A DNA stretch of 6,458 nt, from assembly GCA_013213875.1 (NCBI GenBank), contig JABSSV010000117.1:1-6458 (forward strand), in the 5' to 3' direction. The position numbers were made by a program, and so were the translations under genes. The notes under the pieces are model-generated. The model was not told the DNA's origin and did not search any database. It saw only the letters and a list, made by a program, of their open reading frames with translations. Positions 1-5,920 of the stretch are shown piece by piece; the stretch's first letter is position 1, and every line of letters begins with the position of its first letter. This DNA is from Lysobacterales bacterium. GTDB lineage: Bacteria; Pseudomonadota; Gammaproteobacteria; Xanthomonadales; SZUA-36.

Positions 1-320
1 CTAATGGTCGTGGTCAGCACCAGCCGCCCCAACAGCTCACGGACCGGGTCCACCTGCAACTGGGTCTTGCCTTCTTCGGGGCTTAGCCAGAACCGGTCCG
101 GATGTGCGCCCCCAAGCAGCAGATCACAGGATCGACAGCCCCCACAGGCTCTGCCCTGCTCTGGCCGCAGGCACAACAGCGCGGCCGCCAACTGCTGTGC
201 CAGTGCTTCCTTACCCAGACCGGGCGCACCGGCCAGCAGCAAGGCATGGGGAATGCGGTTCTGCTCCAGCTGTTGACGCAAGCGCTCCTGAGTGGATTCT
301 GTCCAAGGGTAGTTCACCAT
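1..320 (-). CDS. holB: DNA polymerase III delta' subunit, N-terminal part (3' end beyond window)
   Basis: Delta' is the stator subunit of the clamp loader that places the beta sliding clamp on primed DNA. Only the first 106 codons are present; the frame stays open to the window edge. The product opens with MVNYPW, like the E. coli protein, then has a Walker A-like GAPGLGKE (residues 31-38) in which the usual Ser/Thr after Lys is Glu. Delta' is a non-ATPase AAA+ subunit in E. coli, so a degraded P-loop is expected. Four cysteines at 50, 59, 62 and 65 (C-x8-C-x2-C-x2-C) match the zinc-binding module and fall at the same residue numbers as in E. coli. HPD (73-75) and VDPVREL (90-96) are also family-typical. 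The ATG start overlaps the last 7 bases of tmk and has a purine-rich ribosome binding site (GGAAGGG, 335-329) 8 bases upstream, so coupling to tmk is likely. A GTG one codon downstream is an alternative start. Confidence 0.93.
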   Translation of the reverse strand, partial: MVNYPWTESTQERLRQQLEQNRIPHALLLAGAPGLGKEALAQQLAAALLCLRPEQGRACGGCRSCDLLLGGAHPDRFWLSPEEGKTQLQVDPVRELLGRLVLTTTI

Positions 321-943
321 GAAAAGCGCCCTTCCACTTCCGTCTGCAGCGCCTGCCACACTTGCTCGGGCGTTTGCGCTGCATCGAGTACCACGATGCG
401 GTCCGGCTCGGCGGCTGCCCGCGCTTGATAGGCCTCACGAACGCGCTCAAAGAACGCCCTATCCTCCTGCTCGATGCGATCCGCTGCGCTGCGGTTCGCC
501 GCCCGCGCCATGCCCGTTGCAACGGGCAGATCCAGCAACACGGTCAGATCTGGGCTCAGATCCCCATGCACATAATCAGCGAGCCGTTGTATCTCCGCCA
601 TGGGAACGCCGCGCCCGCCCCCCTGATAGGCGAAGGTGGAATCGGTGAAGCGGTCACAAAGCACCACCTTTCCGGCGGCCAGGGCGGGACGCACCAGACT
701 CTCCAGAAACTGGGCCCGGGCTGCAAAGAGCAGCAATAATTCGGTCTTGCTATCGACCAGTGCGTCATGCTGGTGTAGCAGCAGGTCCCTGATTTGTTCC
801 GCGAATGCCGTGCCGCCCGGTTGACGGGTCAGGAGCACCGATTGGCCCTGCGCCTCACACCATTCATGAAGACGGGCTATCTGCGTGGACTTGCCAGCGC
901 CTTCGCCCCCCTCGAAGGTGATAAATAATCCCGGTTGGCTCAT
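314..943 (-). CDS. tmk: Thymidylate kinase (dTMP kinase)
   Basis: This cytosolic enzyme phosphorylates dTMP to dTDP with ATP, an essential step to dTTP. The 209-residue length is normal for the family. The P-loop is FEGGEGAGKST (residues 10-20). The DR motif with its following loop is CDRFTDSTFAYQGGGRG (96-112), and the LID region is NRSAADRIEQED (150-161), with basic residues in the LID as in the E. coli-type (type II) enzymes. A departure from the norm is TRQPGGT at 39-45, where E. coli and most relatives I know have TREPGGT; the codon is CAA, one base from GAA. The ATG start shares ATGA with the mltG stop (4-bp overlap). No strong Shine-Dalgarno is visible before it, so it probably depends on coupling to mltG translation. 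The 3' end overlaps holB by 7 bp. Confidence 0.97.
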   Translation of the reverse strand: MSQPGLFITFEGGEGAGKSTQIARLHEWCEAQGQSVLLTRQPGGTAFAEQIRDLLLHQHDALVDSKTELLLLFAARAQFLESLVRPALAAGKVVLCDRFTDSTFAYQGGGRGVPMAEIQRLADYVHGDLSPDLTVLLDLPVATGMARAANRSAADRIEQEDRAFFERVREAYQARAAAEPDRIVVLDAAQTPEQVWQALQTEVEGRFSW

Positions 944-1968
944 GGTGAATCGTTCTTATTGGCTGCTCGCTGCCGACGGATCAAATCTCGCACGGCCACA
1001 TTGTGTTCCGCAAGCGTCTCGGAAAACACATGGCCGCCGGTGCCGTCGGCGACAAAAAACATGGCGCTACCGGCGGCTGGCTGCGCAGCGGCGGCTAGCG
1101 CATCAGGACCTGGCATGGCGATAGGCGTTGGTGGCAACCCCCGATGGACATAGGTATTCCAGGGTGTGTCTGCCCGCAAGTCGCGGCGGCGAATGTTGCC
1201 GTCATAAGCCTCACCCATGCCGTAGATCACCGTCGGATCGGTTTCCAGGCGCCAGCCTTGCTGGAGGCGCCGCACGAATACCCCGGCGATATCCGGACGC
1301 TCCGCACCCAATGCCGACTCCTTCTCGACGATACTGGCCAGCGTGAGTAACTCATAGGGACTGTTAACAGGCAGCCCGTCCTGGCGACCCTGCCACACAT
1401 GCTCCAGCAGCTGTTCCTGTGCGCTCAGCGCACGCTCCAGCACGTGTAACGCCGTTTCACCGTCGGTGTAAGCGTAGGTTTCGGGCATGAACCAGCCTTC
1501 AGGCGAGCCTGGCTCCCGTCCGAGCTGAACCATGACCTGATCAAAATCCAACTGTTCCGGCGCAGTCGCGAGACGCTCCTCGGCCAGCAGCGCCGCGCGT
1601 AGCTGGCGATAATTCCAGCCTTCGACCAGGGTGAAACGGTATTGCACCACGCGTCCGCTGGCCAGCAGTGCCAGCAGTTCCCGGGGGCGGGTGTGCGGTG
1701 GAATCTCATAGCGGCCAGCCTGAATGGTCACCGGCTCCAGCCTCAGCAGCAGGCGCCAGCGCCAGTCGTAAGCCAACAGACCTTCGCGCTCCATAGCGCG
1801 TAGCGTTTGCGCCACACCGGTGCCAGCAGCTACCGGATAGGTCACGGGCTCGGCCCCGGTCGCCAGTGGCGAGCGTAGAAACTGCTCATAGCTCCACCAG
1901 AGCAGGCCCGCGCCCAGCGCCGCCAACAGGGCCAGCAAGGCCAACATTGAGAGTAATCGGTCTTTCAC
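940..1968 (-). CDS. mltG: Endolytic murein transglycosylase MltG (YceG-like)
   Basis: MltG is an inner-membrane lytic transglycosylase that cuts nascent glycan strands and is thought to act as a terminase of peptidoglycan polymerisation. With the GTG start at 1968 the product has 342 residues, close to the 340 of E. coli. It opens with MKDR and one hydrophobic membrane segment (about residues 5-25), followed by the LysM-like part containing LVEGW (114-118) and the catalytic YceG domain. Key motifs are EGWFMPETYAY (157-167), LASIVEKES (210-218) with the likely catalytic Glu at 215 (equivalent to Glu218 in E. coli), ETDPTVIYGMG (242-252), GLPPTPIAMPG (277-287) and FFVADGTGGH (304-313). I chose the start because GTG forms a GTGA overlap with the pabC stop and puts the membrane segment immediately after the start. 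An in-frame GTG at 1995 would add nine residues (MAPRNGAIR). Neither start has a clear Shine-Dalgarno. Confidence 0.96.
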   Translation of the reverse strand: MKDRLLSMLALLALLAALGAGLLWWSYEQFLRSPLATGAEPVTYPVAAGTGVAQTLRAMEREGLLAYDWRWRLLLRLEPVTIQAGRYEIPPHTRPRELLALLASGRVVQYRFTLVEGWNYRQLRAALLAEERLATAPEQLDFDQVMVQLGREPGSPEGWFMPETYAYTDGETALHVLERALSAQEQLLEHVWQGRQDGLPVNSPYELLTLASIVEKESALGAERPDIAGVFVRRLQQGWRLETDPTVIYGMGEAYDGNIRRRDLRADTPWNTYVHRGLPPTPIAMPGPDALAAAAQPAAGSAMFFVADGTGGHVFSETLAEHNVAVRDLIRRQRAANKNDSP

Positions 1969-2783
1969 GCGGATTGCACCATTTCGCGGTGCCACTGTTG
2001 CATGTCCCGGGTGACCGGACCCGGATCCCAGTGCCAGTCACCCAGCGAGCGCAGCGGTACCACGCCACGCACGGAACTGACGAGGAAAATCTCGCTGGCT
2101 GCCGCCATGAGGTCAAGGGTCACGCGTCGCAGCTCAAGACGGTTTTTGAAATCCCGGAGCAGCAAGGCGCGCAGCACGCCGTGCACGCCACACCGGTCCA
2201 TACGCGGCGTCAGCAGTTGTCCATTGACCACCAGAAAGAGATTGGCGTGCACGGAACTGATGACAAAATCTTCCGTGTTACGAACGATACCCACCTGGCC
2301 CGGTTCCCCGGCCAGTTCAGCGGCCGCCAGCACGTACTCCAGCCGGTTGAGGTGCTTGATGCCACGCAGACTGGGCTGCAGGGCGATACGCTGTTCGCAG
2401 AGCCGTCCATGCACACCACGTCGCGCGTCGCCCTCCAGACCGGACGGCAGTGCGTGGCAGCTGACCACGCGATTCGGTTGCGGCGTGGAAGGTGGCGCAT
2501 AGCCGCGCCCTCCGCTACCGCGGGTCAGGATAATTTTCACCACGCAGTCGCGCTCACCGGTGGCCACGGTGCGCGCCTCGCGCAGAAGCTGTGCCTGATC
2601 AGGAACCGGCAGCGCCAGCCGCTCGCACCCGCGCTGCAACCGGTCCATATGTCCTTGCCACAGGTGCGGCTGGCCGGCCGTAAAACGCAGCGTTTCAAAA
2701 ACCCCGTCGCCATAGGCAAGGCCGCGATCACCGGCAGGCACCACGTCACTCAATTCGCCATTAATCAGAATACTGGCAGTCAC
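1965..2783 (-). CDS. pabC: Aminodeoxychorismate lyase (PLP fold-type IV)
   Basis: ADC lyase splits 4-amino-4-deoxychorismate into p-aminobenzoate and pyruvate, supplying folate synthesis. The 272-residue product shows family motifs in order: DRGLAYGDGVFETLR (residues 19-33), HMDRLQRGCERL (45-56), LTRGSGGRGY (86-95), and GIKHLNRLEYVLA (141-153) with the PLP Schiff-base Lys143. TPRMDRCGVHGVLR (192-205) closely parallels E. coli PabC. The oddity is at 174-181: the sequence is VISSVHAN where E. coli has VTECCAAN. Ser176 therefore takes the place of the conserved Glu that contacts the pyridine nitrogen of PLP in this fold. Overall similarity and position directly after pabB keep the assignment firm, but full activity is not certain. 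The start is GTG, overlapping the pabB stop as GTGA. It has a good Shine-Dalgarno (GAGGAG) 5 bases upstream, inside the end of pabB. Branched-chain or D-amino acid aminotransferases share the fold but fit the motifs less well. Confidence 0.93.
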   Translation of the reverse strand: MTASILINGELSDVVPAGDRGLAYGDGVFETLRFTAGQPHLWQGHMDRLQRGCERLALPVPDQAQLLREARTVATGERDCVVKIILTRGSGGRGYAPPSTPQPNRVVSCHALPSGLEGDARRGVHGRLCEQRIALQPSLRGIKHLNRLEYVLAAAELAGEPGQVGIVRNTEDFVISSVHANLFLVVNGQLLTPRMDRCGVHGVLRALLLRDFKNRLELRRVTLDLMAAASEIFLVSSVRGVVPLRSLGDWHWDPGPVTRDMQQWHREMVQSA

Positions 2784-4150
2784 TTACGCTCCTCACTACG
2801 GGCGCTATTGCCCTCCAGGGCAGCCAGCAGACCACGCGCCTTATGCACCGTTTCGGCCACCTCCTTCTGCGCGTCTGAATCGGCCACAATGCCTGCACCG
2901 GTCCGGAAGGAAAGCCCGCCGGGCTGGAGCAGCATGCTGCGAATCAGGATGTTCAGGTCCATATTGCCATAGCGATCAAGATAACCCATGGAGCCGGTAT
3001 AGAAACCACGCCCCTCCTGCTCCAGTTCGGCAATAATTTCCATACAGCGAAATTTGGGGCAGCCAGTAATCGTGCCGCCGGGAAACACAGCGCGTACCGC
3101 ATCTAGTGGTGACAGGGTTGAGCGCAGGCGCCCGCGCACATTGGACACAATGTGATGTACGTGCGCATAGGTTTCCAGCACCATCAGTTCATCGACCTCC
3201 ACCGTACCTGGCTCGCAGACCCGCCCCAGGTCATTACGCTCCAGATCAATCAGCATAATATGCTCGGCCTGCTCCTTGGGATGCGCCAGCAGCGCAGCGG
3301 CCAGGCGCTGATCCTCCGCGGCGTCCGGGTGCCGGGGGTGGGTGCCGGCTATGGGCCGGGTTTGTGCTTCGAGCCCGCGGACTTCTACCAGACGCTCAGG
3401 GGAAGAACTCAGCAAGGTGCGATCCTGCCAGCGCATGAGGCCACCAAACGGGGCCGGATTCGCAGCGCGAAGACTGCGATAGACATCCATGGGATCCGGA
3501 TCCTGATGCAGCGCGCCATGCCAGGCTCGGGAAAGATTGACCTGAAACACATCGCCCGCAAGTAAATATTCGTGGATGCGGGACACCGATGCTTCAAAGC
3601 GTGCGGCATCATCGGGCTGAATCTCCGACAGTACGGGAAGTGCTGTCGTCTGCTCTGGGGGCAGCGCTTCAAGCTCCGCGCGCATGCTCGCCAACACCGC
3701 CGCGTCTTCCGCCACCAGAAAGCACTGCGTTTGCGCGCCATGCCGCACGATCACGGCCCCATCGCACCGGGCCGCGAGCGCGACGGGCAGACCGTCTGCT
3801 GCCGGCGGCAGTTTCAGGGCCGGTTCGATCTGGGCGCTCAGTTCATAGGCGAGGTACAGAAACCAGCCGCCAACAAAGGGCATGTCGTCCGGGCCGGAGC
3901 CGGGTAGTGCTTCCCTGCGATACCACTGGTCCAGACGTTGGAGAAAGTCCTCGCCCTGACCTGGACCGTGTATGGAGCCACCTTCCTCCAACACCAACTG
4001 CTCGCCGGTGCCGCGTAATAGCAGGCTGTAGCGATCCAGGGGACCGTCCGCTGCGCTTTCCAGGAGATAGGGATAGCGCTCGGGCAGCGCGCGGGCGATT
4101 GCAGCGAGCGCGGGCGCGTCGTCCAGGGCGACGATTACAGGGCTGGTCAC
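2780..4150 (-). CDS. pabB: Aminodeoxychorismate synthase component I
   Basis: PabB converts chorismate plus ammonia (normally from glutamine via PabA, not in this window) to 4-amino-4-deoxychorismate, the substrate of PabC encoded next. The 456-residue product has an N-terminal Anth_synt_I_N-like domain with LLES (residues 29-32) and RYSLL (40-44). The chorismate-binding domain follows: GDVFQVNLS (199-207), SSSPERLV (248-255), RPIAGT (265-270), IDLERNDLGRV (301-311), FPGGTITGCPK (356-366), YTGSMGY (384-390) and GAGIVADSD (418-426). In E. coli PabB the PIxGT motif carries a catalytic Lys (PIKGT); here it is Ala268, the residue found in anthranilate synthase TrpE. The adjacent pabC, the ITGCPK form of the C-terminal motif and the folate context favour PabB, but TrpE-like activity cannot be excluded from sequence. 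The start is GTG, nine bases after the fabF stop and in the same reading frame; its Shine-Dalgarno is poor, so coupling to fabF is probable. Confidence 0.9.
   Translation of the reverse strand: MTSPVIVALDDAPALAAIARALPERYPYLLESAADGPLDRYSLLLRGTGEQLVLEEGGSIHGPGQGEDFLQRLDQWYRREALPGSGPDDMPFVGGWFLYLAYELSAQIEPALKLPPAADGLPVALAARCDGAVIVRHGAQTQCFLVAEDAAVLASMRAELEALPPEQTTALPVLSEIQPDDAARFEASVSRIHEYLLAGDVFQVNLSRAWHGALHQDPDPMDVYRSLRAANPAPFGGLMRWQDRTLLSSSPERLVEVRGLEAQTRPIAGTHPRHPDAAEDQRLAAALLAHPKEQAEHIMLIDLERNDLGRVCEPGTVEVDELMVLETYAHVHHIVSNVRGRLRSTLSPLDAVRAVFPGGTITGCPKFRCMEIIAELEQEGRGFYTGSMGYLDRYGNMDLNILIRSMLLQPGGLSFRTGAGIVADSDAQKEVAETVHKARGLLAALEGNSARSEERK
2789..2794 (-). promoter_or_regulatory. Ribosome binding site of pabC within the pabB 3' end
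   Basis: The minus strand reads GAGGAG, CGTAA, then GTGA, so the GTG start of pabC lies five bases after a strong Shine-Dalgarno. The same bases encode the last residues of PabB (SEERK). This fixes the pabC start and allows some initiation independent of coupling. Confidence 0.75.
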
Positions 4151-4159
4151 CGTGTGCTG

Positions 4160-5413
4160 TTACCCGTCAAGCTGTCCGAATACCAGCGTGCCATTGGTCC
4201 CGCCAAATCCGAAGGAATTGCTTACCGCCGCCGTTATATCAGCATCACGTGCCGCGTTGGCTACGAAGTCCAGATCGCAACCTTCGCTGGGTGACTCAAG
4301 ATTGATGGTCGGTGGCAAAACACCATCACGCAGGGCCAGCAGCGTAAAGATCGCCTCAACGCCGCCAGCGGCTCCCAGCAGGTGGCCGGTCATGGACTTG
4401 GTGGAACTCACTGCCAACTGGTCCGCAGCGCCACCAAACACCTTACGCACAGCCAGGGCTTCGGCCAGATCACCCAGCGGCGTGGAGGTGCCGTGAGCGT
4501 TGATGTACTGCACCGCATCAGGAGACAGGCCCGCGTCACGCAGGGCCAGGTCCATGCAACGGGCGGCCCCATCGCCGTCTTCCGGCGGAGCCGTCATGTG
4601 GTGGGCGTCACCACTCATGCCGAAGCCTTTAACTTCCGCAAGAATGTCAGCGCCCCGCGCGCGGGCGTGCTCCAGTTCTTCCAGCACCAGCACGCCGGCA
4701 CCGTTGGAGAGCACGAAGCCATCGCGGCCCTCATCCCAGGGCCGGGAGGCGCCTTCCGGATCGTCATTGCGGGTCGACATGGCCCGGGCCGAGACAAAGC
4801 CCGACATGGCCGTGGGTGAGGTGGCGTATTCCGCACCGCCCGCCACCATGAGGTCCGCATCACCGTACTGAATCATGCGCAGGGCGGAGCCGATGTTATG
4901 CGTGGCGGTGGTACAGGCGGTAACGATCGCGATATTGGGCCCCTTCAGTCCGTACTGTATGGACAGGTAACCGCCGATCATGTTGACGATGGAACCGGGA
5001 ATGAAAAACGGGCTCACCTTGCGGGGGCCACCCCGAAGATAGTTTTCGGTGGTCTTTTCAATGGTTGAGATGCCACCGATGCCGGCGCCCAGGGCGCAGC
5101 CTATGCGTTCCGGATTGATGCCGTGCACACCTTCCGCGTCGATGCCTGCGGCATCCAGAGCCTGTACGGAAGCCGCCAGTCCGTAGTGCACGAACTTGTC
5201 GAATTTGCGGGCTTCCTTACGACTCATGTAGGTTTCTACGTCAAAGTCGCGAATTTCTCCCGCAATTTGTGTATTCATGGCGGACGCATCAAATTCCGTG
5301 ATGGTTCCGATCCCACTGCGACCTTCACGGATGGACTCCCAGGCCGACGCGACCGAGTTCCCTACCGGTGAGACGATCCCCATTCCTGTTACAACGACTC
5401 GGCGTGTAGACAC
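4160..5413 (-). CDS. fabF: Beta-ketoacyl-ACP synthase II
   Basis: FabF elongates fatty acids by decarboxylative Claisen condensation of malonyl-ACP with an acyl-ACP in the cytosol. In E. coli it is responsible for the temperature-responsive C16:1 to C18:1 step. At 417 residues it is close to the E. coli enzyme (413). It starts with RRVVVTGMGIVSPVG (4-18). The catalytic Cys-His-His set is visible: Cys167 in TACTTATHNIG, His307 in NAHGTSTPLGD and His344 in STKSMTGH, with Lys339 in the same motif. The acyl-pocket gate SFGFGGTN is at 400-407. The start is GTG with a good Shine-Dalgarno (GAGGAA) six bases before it. The gene follows acpP but lies beyond an intrinsic terminator, so its level is probably set by read-through or by a promoter I could not identify in the 45 bp between terminator and start. 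Confidence 0.98.
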   Translation of the reverse strand: MSTRRVVVTGMGIVSPVGNSVASAWESIREGRSGIGTITEFDASAMNTQIAGEIRDFDVETYMSRKEARKFDKFVHYGLAASVQALDAAGIDAEGVHGINPERIGCALGAGIGGISTIEKTTENYLRGGPRKVSPFFIPGSIVNMIGGYLSIQYGLKGPNIAIVTACTTATHNIGSALRMIQYGDADLMVAGGAEYATSPTAMSGFVSARAMSTRNDDPEGASRPWDEGRDGFVLSNGAGVLVLEELEHARARGADILAEVKGFGMSGDAHHMTAPPEDGDGAARCMDLALRDAGLSPDAVQYINAHGTSTPLGDLAEALAVRKVFGGAADQLAVSSTKSMTGHLLGAAGGVEAIFTLLALRDGVLPPTINLESPSEGCDLDFVANAARDADITAAVSNSFGFGGTNGTLVFGQLDG

Positions 5414-5419
5414 TCGCTG

Positions 5420-5425
5420 TTCCTC
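5420..5425 (-). promoter_or_regulatory. Ribosome binding site of fabF
   Basis: The minus strand reads GAGGAA followed by CAGCGA and then GTG, a six-base spacing. This supports GTG at 5413-5411 as the fabF start rather than an internal ATG. The only nearby upstream ATG (CAGGATGAGG) is out of frame. Confidence 0.75.
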
Positions 5426-5458
5426 ATCCTGATGCCGGCAAACAGAGCGCCAGCCGAC

Positions 5459-5493
5459 AAAAAATAAAAACGGCCGGCGAGGTGCCGGCCGTT
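5459..5493 (-). terminator. Intrinsic terminator or attenuator between acpP and fabF
   Basis: On the minus strand the sequence is a perfect 10-bp inverted repeat, AACGGCCGGC / GCCGGCCGTT (5493-5484 and 5478-5469), with a five-base loop ACCTC. It is followed directly by a T-rich run (TTTTTATTTTTT, counting past the stem). The stem starts about 30 bases after the acpP stop codon. The plus strand has no T tract on the other side, so it is directional. It would end most acpP transcripts, giving short abundant acpP mRNA, with partial read-through into fabF and the downstream genes. Confidence 0.9.
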
Positions 5494-5523
5494 AGCTTAC
5501 GCTTCTGCGACGGCTGAACGCAG

Positions 5524-5760
5524 TCAGTCAGCGTTAGAGTTGATGTAATCGATAGCCTGTTGGACGCTGGTGATCTTTTCGGCTTCCTCGTCAGGAATCT
5601 CGCACTCGAACTCCTCCTCGAGGGCCATTACGAGCTCCACGGTGTCGAGAGAATCTGCACCCAGGTCGTCAACAAAAGAGGCTGTGGCGGTTACTTCGTC
5701 TTCCTTAACGCCCAGCTGTTCAACAACAATTTTACGTACGCGTTCTTCGATACTGCTCAT
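5524..5760 (-). CDS. acpP: Acyl carrier protein
   Basis: AcpP carries growing acyl chains as thioesters on a 4'-phosphopantetheine arm and delivers them to the fatty acid, lipid A and phospholipid enzymes. The product has 78 residues, the same as E. coli AcpP, and is very similar to it. The phosphopantetheine attachment site is Ser37 (counting Met) in DDLGADSLDTVEL. Recognition helix II and the acidic segment (LVMALEEEFECEIPDEEAEK) are intact. Cys53 replaces the Thr found at this site in E. coli. I chose ATG at 5760 because it gives the family-standard MSSIEERV start; an in-frame upstream codon at 5802 would add 14 unconserved residues. It is separated from fabF by a terminator and from fabG by a 160-bp spacer, so it may be a separate, highly expressed transcript. 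Confidence 0.98.
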   Translation of the reverse strand: MSSIEERVRKIVVEQLGVKEDEVTATASFVDDLGADSLDTVELVMALEEEFECEIPDEEAEKITSVQQAIDYINSNAD

Positions 5761-5767
5761 GATTTTT

Positions 5768-5784
5768 CTGATTCCTTCAATCAG
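5768..5784 (-). promoter_or_regulatory. acpP leader hairpin with the Shine-Dalgarno in its loop
   Basis: The minus strand contains CTGATT-GAAGG-AATCAG, a perfect 6-bp inverted repeat whose five-base loop is the only Shine-Dalgarno-like sequence before acpP. The GAAGG ends 13 bases before the ATG, longer than usual, and the 3' arm of the hairpin fills part of that gap. The inverted repeat is seen directly; a role in acpP translation or mRNA stability is inference. Confidence 0.5.
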
Positions 5785-5801
5785 GGGGAAGTCAGGGCGC
5801 A

Positions 5802-5830
5802 ATTTTAGTGAATGTACCGCCCAGCTTCCA
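5802..5830 (-). promoter_or_regulatory. Candidate sigma-70 promoter for acpP
   Basis: The minus strand has TGGAAG (5830-5825), a 17-base spacer and TAAAAT (5807-5802). The -10 matches the consensus at five of six positions and the -35 at only three. Transcription would start near 5796, leaving a leader of about 35 bases that includes the hairpin at 5768-5784. A second -10-like box, TATAAC (5867-5862), has no -35 at acceptable spacing. The surrounding 160-bp fabG-acpP spacer is AT-richer than the coding DNA, which suits a promoter region, but the call is weak. Confidence 0.3.
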
Positions 5831-5869
5831 GTAAATAACTATGCGCCGCAGTATGGAATTCGTTATACG

Positions 5870-5882
5870 GCGAACGTTTCGC
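5870..5882. promoter_or_regulatory. Short inverted repeat in the fabG-acpP spacer (possible operator)
   Basis: GCGAA-CGT-TTCGC is a 5-bp inverted repeat with a three-base centre, placed between the fabG stop and the candidate acpP promoter. It resembles a small operator in shape, but I do not recognise it as the binding site of a known fatty acid regulator. It could be chance in GC-rich DNA. Confidence 0.2.
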
Positions 5883-5920
5883 GTGCTTTCCCAAGCGCTT
5901 AAGGTTCCGGTGCAAGCCGC

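Noticed and set aside
1866..2972. A 368-codon open frame on the plus strand, opposite pabC and the ends of mltG and pabB
   Set aside because: It runs antisense to three genes with clear family motifs, its product has no recognisable domain and is rich in residues typical of antisense GC-rich frames, and it has no ribosome binding site I can see. It is a by-product of GC-biased codon use.
3589..4305. A 238-codon plus-strand open frame opposite the pabB 5' part and the fabF 3' end
   Set aside because: The translation is Arg/Pro-rich low-complexity sequence with no motif, and it lies fully opposite well-supported genes.
5761..5802. An N-terminally longer acpP starting at 5802
   Set aside because: The extra 14 residues are not part of ACP, and they overlap the leader hairpin and the candidate -10. 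ATG at 5760 gives the standard 78-residue protein.
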